Shown: positions 1 through 5,092, numbered from the stretch's first letter. The stretch is 5,092 nt of DNA from Bacteroidales bacterium (GCA_018432645.1 JAHDSP010000517.1:1-5092); one strand, 5' to 3'. A program made the numbers and translations. Notes: generated by a model from the sequence alone, not told the origin.

Positions 1-1
1 A

Positions 2-166
2 AAGTATCTGCAGAACTACCTTATGTGGTTTGTAGTGATGAATAAATACTTGAAAGATGAAGTAGAGTCAGACATTGGGCGACTTTTGAACTTGTCATCA
101 CACGATAGGTGGGCGTGGGAGCGGTATTGGAGCTTGATAAAATTGAAATATTCATATAATACTTAA
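2..166 (+). CDS. C-terminal 54 residues of an unidentified gene, possibly a transposase (5' end outside window)
   Basis: Frame 2 is open from the left edge to a TAA at 164-166 and encodes 54 residues with no start needed inside the window. The peptide is rich in aromatics and Trp (KYLQNYLMWF near its start, RWAWERYW near residues 36-43) and its base composition is richer in G and C than the spacer that follows, as expected of coding sequence. The KYLQ.Y pattern recalls the C-terminal part of IS1595/ISXO2-like DDE transposases, but no catalytic residue lies in this piece, so that label is a guess from resemblance. A hairpin begins three bases after the stop. It could equally be the end of an unrelated hypothetical protein. 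Confidence 0.4.
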   Translation, partial: KYLQNYLMWFVVMNKYLKDEVESDIGRLLNLSSHDRWAWERYWSLIKLKYSYNT

Positions 167-169
167 TTT

Positions 170-190
170 TTAACAATTGAAAATTGTTAA
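170..190 (+). terminator. AT-only hairpin after the partial upstream gene
   Basis: A perfect 9-bp stem, TTAACAATT (170-178) with AATTGTTAA (182-190), closes a 3-base GAA loop and starts just after the stop at 164-166. It is followed by TATTCCTTTA rather than a clean T run and has only two G-C pairs, so it is a weak terminator candidate. It may instead be a remnant of an insertion-sequence end. Confidence 0.3.
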
Positions 191-303
191 TATTCCTTTA
201 CCCTTTTGCCCTTAATTATTCTGAATGAATATCAATCCTTTACTATATCCCTCATCTTAACATTTATCAAAAAATACATTTTATCAATTTTTTTCTGTTA
301 ATT

Positions 304-1389
304 TTGCAAAATTTTTTAACTGTGGAAGAAATATTATCGATGCTTGGCTTTATAGTTTTGGTAGCTATTCTAATGTTTATTGATCTGAAAGTAGGTAAAA
401 CTCAGCATCATGTCATGACACTGAAATCTGCAGCATTATGGACAGTATTTTGGATTGGCGCAGGTGTATTATTTGGTTTTAGTCTATTGATTTGGGGACA
501 TCATATTCATTCCATTCATTCAATGGAGGATTTATCCTTAATCATACAAAAGCATCATCACTTGATAAATATTAGTGGCTTATCTTTTGATGAAGCATTG
601 AAATTATACAGACAAAATCTCACAATAGAATATTTCACTGGATATTTCATTGAGAAATCTTTGTCATTAGATAATATTTTTGTGTGGTTACTAATATTTA
701 TGTCTTTTAATGTACCAGAGAAAAATTATAAAGATATATTATTTTGGGGAATAGTGGGGGCAGTGGTATTTAGATTTATTTTTATTTTTGGTTTATCATC
801 GCTATTAAGTGCATTTGAATGGGTACTTTTCATATTTGCTGCTATACTGCTATATACTGGTATTAGAATGTTTTTTAGGAAAAAAGATAATGAAGAAAAA
901 GAAAAAGAAAAGTATAAAAATCATTTTTTAGTTAAATGGTTTTCTAAATTTCGCCATTTTTACCCTGAATATGATAGAGGTTTCTTTTTTAAGAAAGGAG
1001 GATTTACCTTTGTTACAGGTAGTTTTCTAGTACTTTGTATTATTGAATTAACAGATGTTATTTTTGCTATAGATTCTATCCCTGCTATATTTGCTATTAC
1101 TGCTGATCCATTTATAATTTATTTTTCAAATATTTTTGCTATTTTAGGACTGAGAGCATTGTTTTTCTTAATTTATCACGGCTTACGCAGTTTGTATTAT
1201 CTGAATTATGGATTAGGAGCCTTACTTACATTGATGGGTGTTAAAATCCTTGCAAGTGATTGGTTACACGAAATAGGATTTACAAATGTTCATAGTTTAA
1301 TATTAGTATTAGGTATTATTACTATTACTATTGTCGCGTCATTATTAAAAAAGAATCATTCTAAAGTTAAAGAAAATGTTAAGAAGTAA
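304..1389 (+). CDS. TerC/Alx-family integral membrane protein, probable metal (Mn2+) exporter
   Basis: The 361-residue product (from TTG 304) is an inner-membrane protein of the TerC family, whose best-studied members (E. coli Alx/MntE-type, Bacillus MeeF/MeeY) handle Mn2+ export; transport of Mn2+ here is inferred from the family. About nine hydrophobic segments are visible (near 14-31, 43-64, 110-134, 146-168, 171-191, 235-257, 269-290, 298-316, 330-348). Two family signatures are intact: EKSLSLDNIFVW (117-128, Asp123) and ELTDVIFAIDSIPAIFAIT (248-266, Asp251 and Asp257). A charged cytoplasmic stretch (192-231) joins the halves. The loop after the second segment is unusually long and His-rich. 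Start: TTG 304 gives an N-terminus close in length to Alx but has no ribosome binding site. ATG 340 has GGAAGAA nine bases upstream, and a TAATTTTG box at 299-306 overlaps the TTG. The longer form is listed; ATG 340 is a serious alternative. The last 14 bases overlap aspS. Confidence 0.9.
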   Translation: MQNFLTVEEILSMLGFIVLVAILMFIDLKVGKTQHHVMTLKSAALWTVFWIGAGVLFGFSLLIWGHHIHSIHSMEDLSLIIQKHHHLINISGLSFDEALKLYRQNLTIEYFTGYFIEKSLSLDNIFVWLLIFMSFNVPEKNYKDILFWGIVGAVVFRFIFIFGLSSLLSAFEWVLFIFAAILLYTGIRMFFRKKDNEEKEKEKYKNHFLVKWFSKFRHFYPEYDRGFFFKKGGFTFVTGSFLVLCIIELTDVIFAIDSIPAIFAITADPFIIYFSNIFAILGLRALFFLIYHGLRSLYYLNYGLGALLTLMGVKILASDWLHEIGFTNVHSLILVLGIITITIVASLLKKNHSKVKENVKK

Positions 1390-3115
1390 TAATTGTGGAG
1401 AGCTAAGAATAAATGATTTAGATAGCCAGGTAAGTTTATGTGGTTGGGTGCACCATATTAGAGATCTAGGTAAATTATTATTTATTGATCTTAGAGATCG
1501 CTATGGTACTACTCAAATATATTTCGATGCTAATAATAAACCAGAATTGTATCAAAGAGCTAAACAATTAGGTAGAGAATATGTGATACAAGTCATTGGT
1601 ACTGTCAGAGAGAGAAGTAATAAAAATCCTAAAATGCCAACAGGTGATATAGAAATCGATGTAGAAGAGCTGACGGTACTTAATTCTTCTCAAATTCCCC
1701 CTTTCACCATAGAAGATGATACTGATGGTAGCGAAGAGATGAGATTGCAATATAGATATTTAGATCTTCGTAGAAATGTGATGAAAGACACAATGATTTT
1801 TAGGCATAAGCTTAATTTATCTATCAGAAATTTCCTCAGCGAAAAAGATTTTTTAGAAATAGAAACTCCTTTTCTCATCAAAAGTACTCCTGAGGGTGCT
1901 AGAGATTTCATCGTGCCATCCAGACTAAATCCTGGTAATTTCTATGCTTTACCTCAATCTCCTCAATTACTGAAGCAATTATTGATGTTTGCTGGCATGG
2001 ATAGATATTTTCAAATAGTGCGTTGTTTCAGAGACGAAGATTTCAGAGCCGATAGGCAACCTGAATTTACACAGTTAGACTGCGAAATGTCTTTTGTGAA
2101 GCAAGAAGACATACTCGATCTATTCGAAAATATGATGAAAAATCTTTTTAAAAAATTACTCGATATTGATTTGCCTACTTTTCCCAGACTTACTTATAAA
2201 GAAGCTATGGAAACTTATGGTAGTGATAAACCAGACCTTCGTTTTGATATGCCTATCATTAATTTATCTGATAAATTAAAAGGTAATGGATTTAAAATCT
2301 TTGATGAATCAGAATATGTCGGAGGATTACTACTTGATAATCAGCCATCAGTATCACGCAAACATATAGATAAATTCACCGAATGGGTAAAAAGTCCTCA
2401 GGTGGGTGGCAGCGGACTCGCATACATTAGATATGTAGATGGTCAAATCAAATCTTCTATTTCTCAATTTTTTACTAATGAGTTTTTACAAGATGTCATG
2501 AGTTCACTAAATGCTTCTACAAACGATATTCTATTTATTATTAGTGGTAATAAAGACAAATCTTTGAAAATTTTAGGAGATTTTAGGTTATATTTAGCAA
2601 AACAATATAATTTAATACAAAAAAATATATTTAAACCTTTATGGGTAATAGATTTTCCTATGTTTGAATGGGATGAAGAAACCAAACGTTTCACTTCTTC
2701 GCATCATCCATTTACAAGTCCATTGGAGGAAGATATTGATTTATTAGAAACTAATCCATCTATTGCCAGATCTAATGCTTATGATATGGTAATGAATGGT
2801 GCAGAACTGGGCGGTGGCTCTATAAGAATTCACGATAAAAATTTGCAAAAAAAGATTTTTAAATTATTAAATTTGACTGATCAAGAAGCAGAAGATAAAT
2901 TTGGGTTCTTTTTAAAAGCTTTAGATTATGGTGCTCCACCACATGGAGGCATTGCTTTTGGTATTGATAGAATAGTAGCTGTCATGCTCGGACTTAATAG
3001 CATTAGAGACGTGATAGCTTTCCCTAAAAATAATATGGGCAAAGATCTGATGATGCAGGCTCCTGCTCCCGTATCTGAAGAGCAATTAAAAGAATTGCAT
3101 ATTAAAATTCAATAA
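1376..3115 (+). CDS. aspS: Aspartyl-tRNA synthetase (class II, bacterial type with GAD insertion)
   Basis: This cytoplasmic enzyme charges tRNA-Asp with aspartate using ATP. The 579-residue product is close to the usual ~590 and appears full length. Order of parts: N-terminal OB-fold for the anticodon (about 1-105, starting MLRSNNCGELR), class II catalytic core, bacterial GAD insertion (about 285-415), then the rest of the core. Visible landmarks are TPEGARD (E173), QSPQLLKQ (Q197, K200), motif 2 FRDEDFRADRQPEF (R219), HHPFT (H443-H444), GAELGGGSIR (E477, R484), and motif 3 GGIAFGIDR (R532). These align with the aspartate/ATP-binding residues of E. coli AspRS with small offsets. Leu31 and Lys83 match residues reported for discriminating AspRS as I recall them, so it probably does not charge tRNA-Asn. 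ATG 1376 lies inside the end of the TerC-like gene and matches the family N-terminus exactly, which suggests translational coupling. The end, RDVIAFPKNN and KELHIK, is typical of the phylum. Confidence 0.98.
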   Translation: MLRSNNCGELRINDLDSQVSLCGWVHHIRDLGKLLFIDLRDRYGTTQIYFDANNKPELYQRAKQLGREYVIQVIGTVRERSNKNPKMPTGDIEIDVEELTVLNSSQIPPFTIEDDTDGSEEMRLQYRYLDLRRNVMKDTMIFRHKLNLSIRNFLSEKDFLEIETPFLIKSTPEGARDFIVPSRLNPGNFYALPQSPQLLKQLLMFAGMDRYFQIVRCFRDEDFRADRQPEFTQLDCEMSFVKQEDILDLFENMMKNLFKKLLDIDLPTFPRLTYKEAMETYGSDKPDLRFDMPIINLSDKLKGNGFKIFDESEYVGGLLLDNQPSVSRKHIDKFTEWVKSPQVGGSGLAYIRYVDGQIKSSISQFFTNEFLQDVMSSLNASTNDILFIISGNKDKSLKILGDFRLYLAKQYNLIQKNIFKPLWVIDFPMFEWDEETKRFTSSHHPFTSPLEEDIDLLETNPSIARSNAYDMVMNGAELGGGSIRIHDKNLQKKIFKLLNLTDQEAEDKFGFFLKALDYGAPPHGGIAFGIDRIVAVMLGLNSIRDVIAFPKNNMGKDLMMQAPAPVSEEQLKELHIKIQ

Positions 3116-3243
3116 TCTTACTAATATTCTACTTAATATTTAATAAAGATTAACTTGTATTGAAATAGTAAAATAGGTAAATTTTTATAAAAAATTTTTA
3201 TTAAAAGAATACCTTTAAAATAAATTAGTAAGCTCTAGTAATA

Positions 3244-3261
3244 CCGCATTTCCCAATGCGG
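3244..3261. repeat. Hairpin containing the left copy of a 14-base inverted repeat
   Basis: CCGCAT (3244-3249) pairs with ATGCGG (3256-3261) around the loop TTCCCA. Bases 3248-3261 (ATTTCCCAATGCGG) occur as an exact reverse complement at 4877-4890, on the other side of the Rhs fragment and the membrane-protein gene. Confidence 0.6.
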
Positions 3262-3263
3262 AG

Positions 3264-3294
3264 ACTTTTCTTTGTGTGGCTGACAAAGAAAAGT
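3264..3294. repeat. Strong 12-bp perfect hairpin
   Basis: ACTTTTCTTTGT (3264-3275) is perfectly complementary to ACAAAGAAAAGT (3283-3294) around the 7-base loop GTGGCTG. It lies two bases after the previous hairpin, so the two form a compact pair about 60 bases before the Rhs fragment. Similar CTTTTCTTTG hairpins seem familiar from Bacteroidota intergenic regions, which suggests a dispersed repeat; this is from memory and unchecked. It could also act as a bidirectional terminator. Confidence 0.55.
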
Positions 3295-3352
3295 ATATAA
3301 GATAAAAATTTATTAAAAAATATTCATTAATTTTATCTAAAAAAATATTTTT

Positions 3353-3916
3353 ATGTACACCACTAACGAGCCAGACAACGAGACCAATTACACATACTTC
3401 GGGGCAAGATATTATGATAGTGAGCTGAGTGTGTGGCTGTCAGTGGATCCGATGAGTGATGAAAGGAGCTGGGTGAATCCTTATGCATATTGTCAGTGGA
3501 ATTCATTAGTAAGAATTGATCCGAATGGATTATTTGATATAGAAACAGGTACTATTGAAAAAGGAGATAATTTAACCAAAATAACTAAACAAATCAATGA
3601 AAAATTTGGCGTAAAATTAACGATTAGTGATATAGCTAAGGCAAATAATATTGAAGATGTAAACAAAATTCAAGTGGGAAATAAAATTGCTTGGCCTGGT
3701 CAAAACGTAGAATTAAATTTTGATTTAAAATCGTTTAAAGTTACAGATGCAACTTATGGTATAAATATGCCAGGATTATCAAGGGAAGCTACAAGTGGAA
3801 GAAAAGGTTATCAAAGTTCTGAATTTCAATCGGTAGAAGATAAGGGGCCTATTCCTGAAGGAAGTTATATGGTTGATCCTGCACGAACACAATCATATTC
3901 ATCTACTTCAACATGA
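3353..3916 (+). CDS. Orphan Rhs C-terminal fragment: Rhs core end, LysM, and the first half of a Tlde1/DUF2778-like toxin domain (stopped early)
   Basis: The 187-residue product has three parts. Residues 5-60 are the end of an Rhs repeat-associated core: YFGARYYD (15-22), WLSVDP (28-33), NPYAY (42-46) and the DPNGL junction (56-60) where Rhs proteins switch to variable toxin tips. Residues 66-117 form a LysM domain (GTIEKGDNLTKI, then DIAKANNI and KIQVGNKI), which binds peptidoglycan. Residues 148-176 (SGRKGY, GPIPEGSY, DP) open a Tlde1/DUF2778 L,D-transpeptidase-like toxin domain. TGA at 3914-3916 ends the frame before the catalytic residues. The Rhs body of thousands of bases is absent: only a short Met-led stub remains, and an in-frame TAA at 3338-3340 blocks extension. 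There is no signal peptide and no ribosome binding site. GC is about 48% over 3353-3480 and about 27% over 3481-3600 (hand counts), the core-to-tip step typical of rhs loci. Probably a non-functional relic. Confidence 0.8.
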   Translation: MYTTNEPDNETNYTYFGARYYDSELSVWLSVDPMSDERSWVNPYAYCQWNSLVRIDPNGLFDIETGTIEKGDNLTKITKQINEKFGVKLTISDIAKANNIEDVNKIQVGNKIAWPGQNVELNFDLKSFKVTDATYGINMPGLSREATSGRKGYQSSEFQSVEDKGPIPEGSYMVDPARTQSYSSTST

Positions 3917-4159
3917 GACAGGCTTAAAGGTACTGTTGGTTTAGGGAAATGGCCTGGAGGTAAGGATTCATGGGGAGATACTAGAACATGGCTAACTCCA
4001 ATGAAAGGAACAAATACTTTTGGAAGGAGTAATTTTTCTATCCACGGAGGCACAATCCCTGGTTCAGCAGGATGTATAGACTTAACAGGTAAAAATAACA
4101 GTTTTCACAATTGGCTAAAATCATATGGGAAACCTATTAAACTAAATGTGAAATATTAG
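3917..4159 (+). pseudogene. Severed catalytic half of the Tlde1/DUF2778-like toxin domain
   Basis: Directly after the TGA, the same frame stays open for 80 codons to a TAG at 4157-4159. It reads as the missing end of the domain: DRLKGTVGLGKWPGG, TRTWLTP, FGRSNF, then IHGGTIPGSAGCIDL. Numbering through the stop, the likely catalytic pair is His231 (codon 4043-4045) and Cys241 (codon 4073-4075), the HGG...SxGC signature shared by YkuD-like L,D-transpeptidases and Tlde1 toxins, which attack or alter peptidoglycan in the periplasm. The C-terminus (KPIKLNVKY) also looks native. Because frame is kept, one base change explains the break, most simply TGG (Trp) to TGA. The only later Met, at 4001, would start a 52-residue piece that is unlikely to fold alone. 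Confidence 0.8.
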
Positions 4160-4164
4160 TAATA

Positions 4165-4470
4165 ATGAAAACGATAATAAAATCATTAAAGATATTAATA
4201 ACTGTTATAGAGATCTTATTGTTCTTTATTTGTTCTTCTGAGCTAATAAATTTTTTACTGCATCCTGAAATCTATCCTATAGGTTCAGAAGTTGTAGATA
4301 AATCAGGTTGGGCATATAGAAGTAATTTTACTTTTATCTTTTTCAATTCTATTATGATTATACTTTCAATTATATTATCTTTTTTTGCATTTAGGAGTAA
4401 AAAAATCAAATTTCTTTTACTGATATTATTGTTAGTAATTTGCCAAATAGGATGCTTGATTTTATTATAA
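4165..4470 (+). CDS. Small three-segment membrane protein, candidate immunity protein
   Basis: The 101-residue product is not one I recognise by family. Hydrophobic segments are visible near 8-32, 54-76 and 81-101. Basic residues at the N-terminus (K2, K6, K9) and between the last two segments (RSKKIK, 77-82) predict, by the positive-inside rule, a cytoplasmic N-terminus and an extracytoplasmic loop at 33-53 (HPEIYPIGSEVVDKSGWAYRS region). The first segment carries Glu16 and Glu26, unusual in a membrane helix. ATG 4165 lies five bases after the toxin's TAG with no clear ribosome binding site, fitting coupling to the gene before. Position right after an Rhs toxin tip, small size and a periplasm-facing loop suit an immunity protein against a peptidoglycan-targeting toxin. 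That role is inferred from context only; known Tlde1 immunity proteins are not, to my knowledge, of this kind. The frame is intact. Confidence 0.65.
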   Translation: MKTIIKSLKILITVIEILLFFICSSELINFLLHPEIYPIGSEVVDKSGWAYRSNFTFIFFNSIMIILSIILSFFAFRSKKIKFLLLILLLVICQIGCLILL

Positions 4471-4523
4471 TCAACCATATGAGTAATAAATCCTACGCTT
4501 AAACATTAAATCAACTAATCCTA

Positions 4524-4558
4524 AATAAAACGTGAGCAATCAAAGCTCTAGTTTTATT
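4524..4558 (+). terminator. Terminator-like hairpin after the small membrane-protein gene
   Basis: AATAAAAC (4524-4531) pairs with GTTTTATT (4551-4558), and inside it GAGC (4534-4537) pairs with GCTC (4545-4548), leaving a 2x2 internal loop and a 7-base apical loop. It lies 54 bases after the stop at 4468-4470 and is followed by GTCGCTTTTATAT, a broken T tract. It is a reasonable end point for transcription of the toxin-immunity pair. Confidence 0.45.
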
Positions 4559-4620
4559 GTCGCTTTTATATAAACAGAAAGAAATAAAGACATTTAAAAA
4601 TTCATTTTACTAAGGATTAT

Positions 4621-4676
4621 GTTTTAAAGTGAAGTGGAGGGGGTTTGGAGTATAAGGCCCCGTAAAACATTTTTTT
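4621..4676 (+). terminator. Second hairpin followed by a T7 run
   Basis: GTTTTA (4621-4626) pairs with TAAAAC (4663-4668), enclosing GGGG (within 4639-4643) and CCCC (4658-4661). An A and seven T bases (4670-4676) follow directly. The G/C inner stem plus T run is terminator-like, but the unpaired arms are long and unequal, so it could instead be a conserved structured repeat of this genome. Confidence 0.3.
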
Positions 4677-4853
4677 CGTTTTCAAAATTTATGCTTTAGA
4701 AAAATAAAATTTACACATTACAAAATTTAAAATTTGTGTTACAAAATTTTCAGGGTGCTATTTTGTCAAAAGGCGTCAATGTTGTGCAGCATTTACAGTA
4801 CATCCTCTAATGCGAGCTCTTCGTCTCCTAGCAAAACTCTGAGTTTGCTTTAA

Positions 4854-4871
4854 ACACATCTTTAGATGTGT
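4854..4871. repeat. 8-bp hairpin with two-base loop
   Basis: ACACATCT (4854-4861) and AGATGTGT (4864-4871) are perfect complements around TT. An imperfect hairpin lies just upstream (GCAAAACTC near 4831 with GAGTTTGC near 4841-4848), and the 14-base inverted repeat copy follows at 4877. Confidence 0.5.
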
Positions 4872-4876
4872 CCCAC

Positions 4877-4890
4877 CCGCATTGGGAAAT
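4877..4890. repeat. Right copy of the 14-base inverted repeat
   Basis: CCGCATTGGGAAAT is the exact reverse complement of 3248-3261. The bases on both sides do not match, so the identity is limited to 14 bases. The pair brackets the Rhs fragment and the putative immunity gene, about 1.6 kb apart. Confidence 0.6.
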
Positions 4891-4927
4891 AATTTGTAAT
4901 AAAACAAGCAAGCAGCGTTGGGTAAAA

Positions 4928-4974
4928 GGGTTTACACTGTTTGAGCAAGCGAAAGCTTGCGAGTTTGTAAACCC
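4928..4974. repeat. Two-level stem-loop with GAAA tetraloop
   Basis: GGGTTTACA (4928-4936) pairs perfectly with TGTAAACCC (4966-4974). Inside, GCAAGC (4945-4950) pairs with GCTTGC (4955-4960), capped by GAAA, a GNRA-type loop closed by C-G. The nesting would be stable as RNA or as single-stranded DNA. No coding role is apparent. Confidence 0.5.
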
Positions 4975-5002
4975 CAAAGGGTGATTGCGTAGTTTATAAC
5001 TA

Positions 5003-5092
5003 CCCTGTCAGGCTTTGCCTGACACCCCTTCGGAGAAGGGGAATCGCACTGTATTCCCCTCTAATAGAGGGGATGTCTCGTAGAGACAGGGG
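5003..5092. repeat. Array of four adjacent short hairpins running off the window edge
   Basis: Four perfect hairpins follow each other: TGTCAGGC/GCCTGACA (5006-5013, 5017-5024), CCCCTTC/GAAGGGG (5025-5031, 5035-5041), TCCCCTCT/AGAGGGGA (5055-5062, 5066-5073) and TGTCTC/GAGACA (5074-5079, 5083-5088). Each has a 3-base loop (TTT, GGA, AAT, GTA). Alternative pairings exist: AGGGGAAT (5037-5044) with ATTCCCCT (5053-5060), and CCCTGTC (5003-5009) with GACAGGG (5085-5091). It resembles REP-like or degenerate mobile-repeat sequence; the array may continue to the right. Confidence 0.55.

Larger units (their letters stand above)
3116..3352. other. AT-rich spacer between aspS and the Rhs fragment
   Basis: No reading frame here looks coding. 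The first part is almost pure A/T. It holds a hairpin AAATTTTT/AAAAATTT (3179-3186 with 3190-3197), bracketed by AGGTA (3175-3179) and TACCT (3210-3214), which could weakly end aspS transcription. The second part contains two G/C-bearing hairpins listed separately. No upstream piece of the Rhs core can be found here, and an in-frame TAA at 3338-3340 shows the Rhs frame does not extend left. Confidence 0.6.
4479..5092. other. Repeat- and hairpin-rich noncoding region
   Basis: I see no credible gene on either strand in these 614 bases. The stretch near 4670-4750 is A/T-rich with self-complementary pieces, for example ACAAAAT (4741-4747) with ATTTTGT (4760-4766). From about 4830 the composition changes: GC rises and short perfect hairpins follow one another to the window edge. 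Individual elements are listed separately. A gene could begin beyond the right edge. Confidence 0.6.

Noticed and set aside
167..303. yybP-ykoY-type manganese riboswitch ahead of the TerC-like gene
   Set aside because: TerC genes elsewhere can carry this element, but the region is almost all A/T and I see none of its conserved G/C-rich helices.
1568..1911. Two minus-strand open frames (1568-1750 and 1690-1911) inside aspS
   Set aside because: They lie wholly within an unmistakable aspS and their translations show no recognisable domain; they are antisense shadows.
2464..2694. Minus-strand open frame of 76 codons within aspS
   Set aside because: Antisense to the GAD insertion and following core of aspS, with no motif of its own.
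3913..3927. Restart at the ATG overlapping the TGA (ATGA)
   Set aside because: That ATG is in another frame and meets TAA after four codons, so it cannot rescue the downstream half.
3914..3960. Selenocysteine or programmed readthrough at the TGA
   Set aside because: No obvious SECIS-like hairpin follows immediately, and the position looks like a Trp rather than the catalytic Cys. A nonsense change is simpler, though I cannot exclude low-level readthrough.
3865..4053. Minus-strand open frame of 62 codons across the toxin break
   Set aside because: Antisense to the Tlde1-like domain, whose plus-strand motifs are clear; the open frame is incidental.
4272..4478. Minus-strand open frame of 68 codons across the small membrane gene
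   Set aside because: The plus-strand frame gives clean membrane segments and follows the toxin by five bases; the antisense reading is a low-complexity product of A/T-rich DNA.
4830..5092. CRISPR array
   Set aside because: The repeats are short inverted pairs of differing sequence, not identical direct repeats separated by uniform spacers.

Overview
The window is strongly AT-rich and looks like a chromosomal segment from a member of the Bacteroidota. The clues are a bacterial-type aspartyl-tRNA synthetase with Bacteroidota-like wording near its C-terminus, an Rhs core of the type common in that phylum, few Shine-Dalgarno sequences, and long AT-rich spacers with dense hairpins. Lineage below phylum is not resolvable by eye.

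Layout. Positions 2-166 hold the last 54 codons of an unidentified gene cut by the window edge, perhaps a transposase. After an AT-rich spacer come two overlapping genes: a TerC/Alx-family membrane protein (304-1389) and aspS (1376-3115). Both are intact and form the housekeeping half of the window.

The accessory half starts with a 237-base spacer carrying two strong adjacent hairpins (3244-3294). Next is an orphan Rhs 'tip': the last part of an Rhs core ending in the DPNGL junction, a LysM domain, and a Tlde1/DUF2778-type L,D-transpeptidase-like toxin domain. An in-frame TGA at 3914-3916 cuts the reading frame. Beyond it the same frame continues to a TAG at 4157-4159 and holds the HGG and SAGC catalytic motifs, so the gene looks like a toxin disarmed by a single nonsense change (probably TGG to TGA). 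Five bases later an intact 101-residue protein with three predicted membrane segments (4165-4470) sits where an immunity gene is expected.

The last 600 bases have no convincing gene. They carry two terminator-like hairpins, a 14-base sequence (4877-4890) that is an inverted copy of one left of the Rhs fragment (3248-3261), and a crowded series of short perfect hairpins running off the right edge.

Interpretation (inference): an Rhs toxin/immunity cassette without its delivery body has been parked downstream of aspS between repeat-rich sequences. The toxin half is broken, while the putative immunity half is still open.
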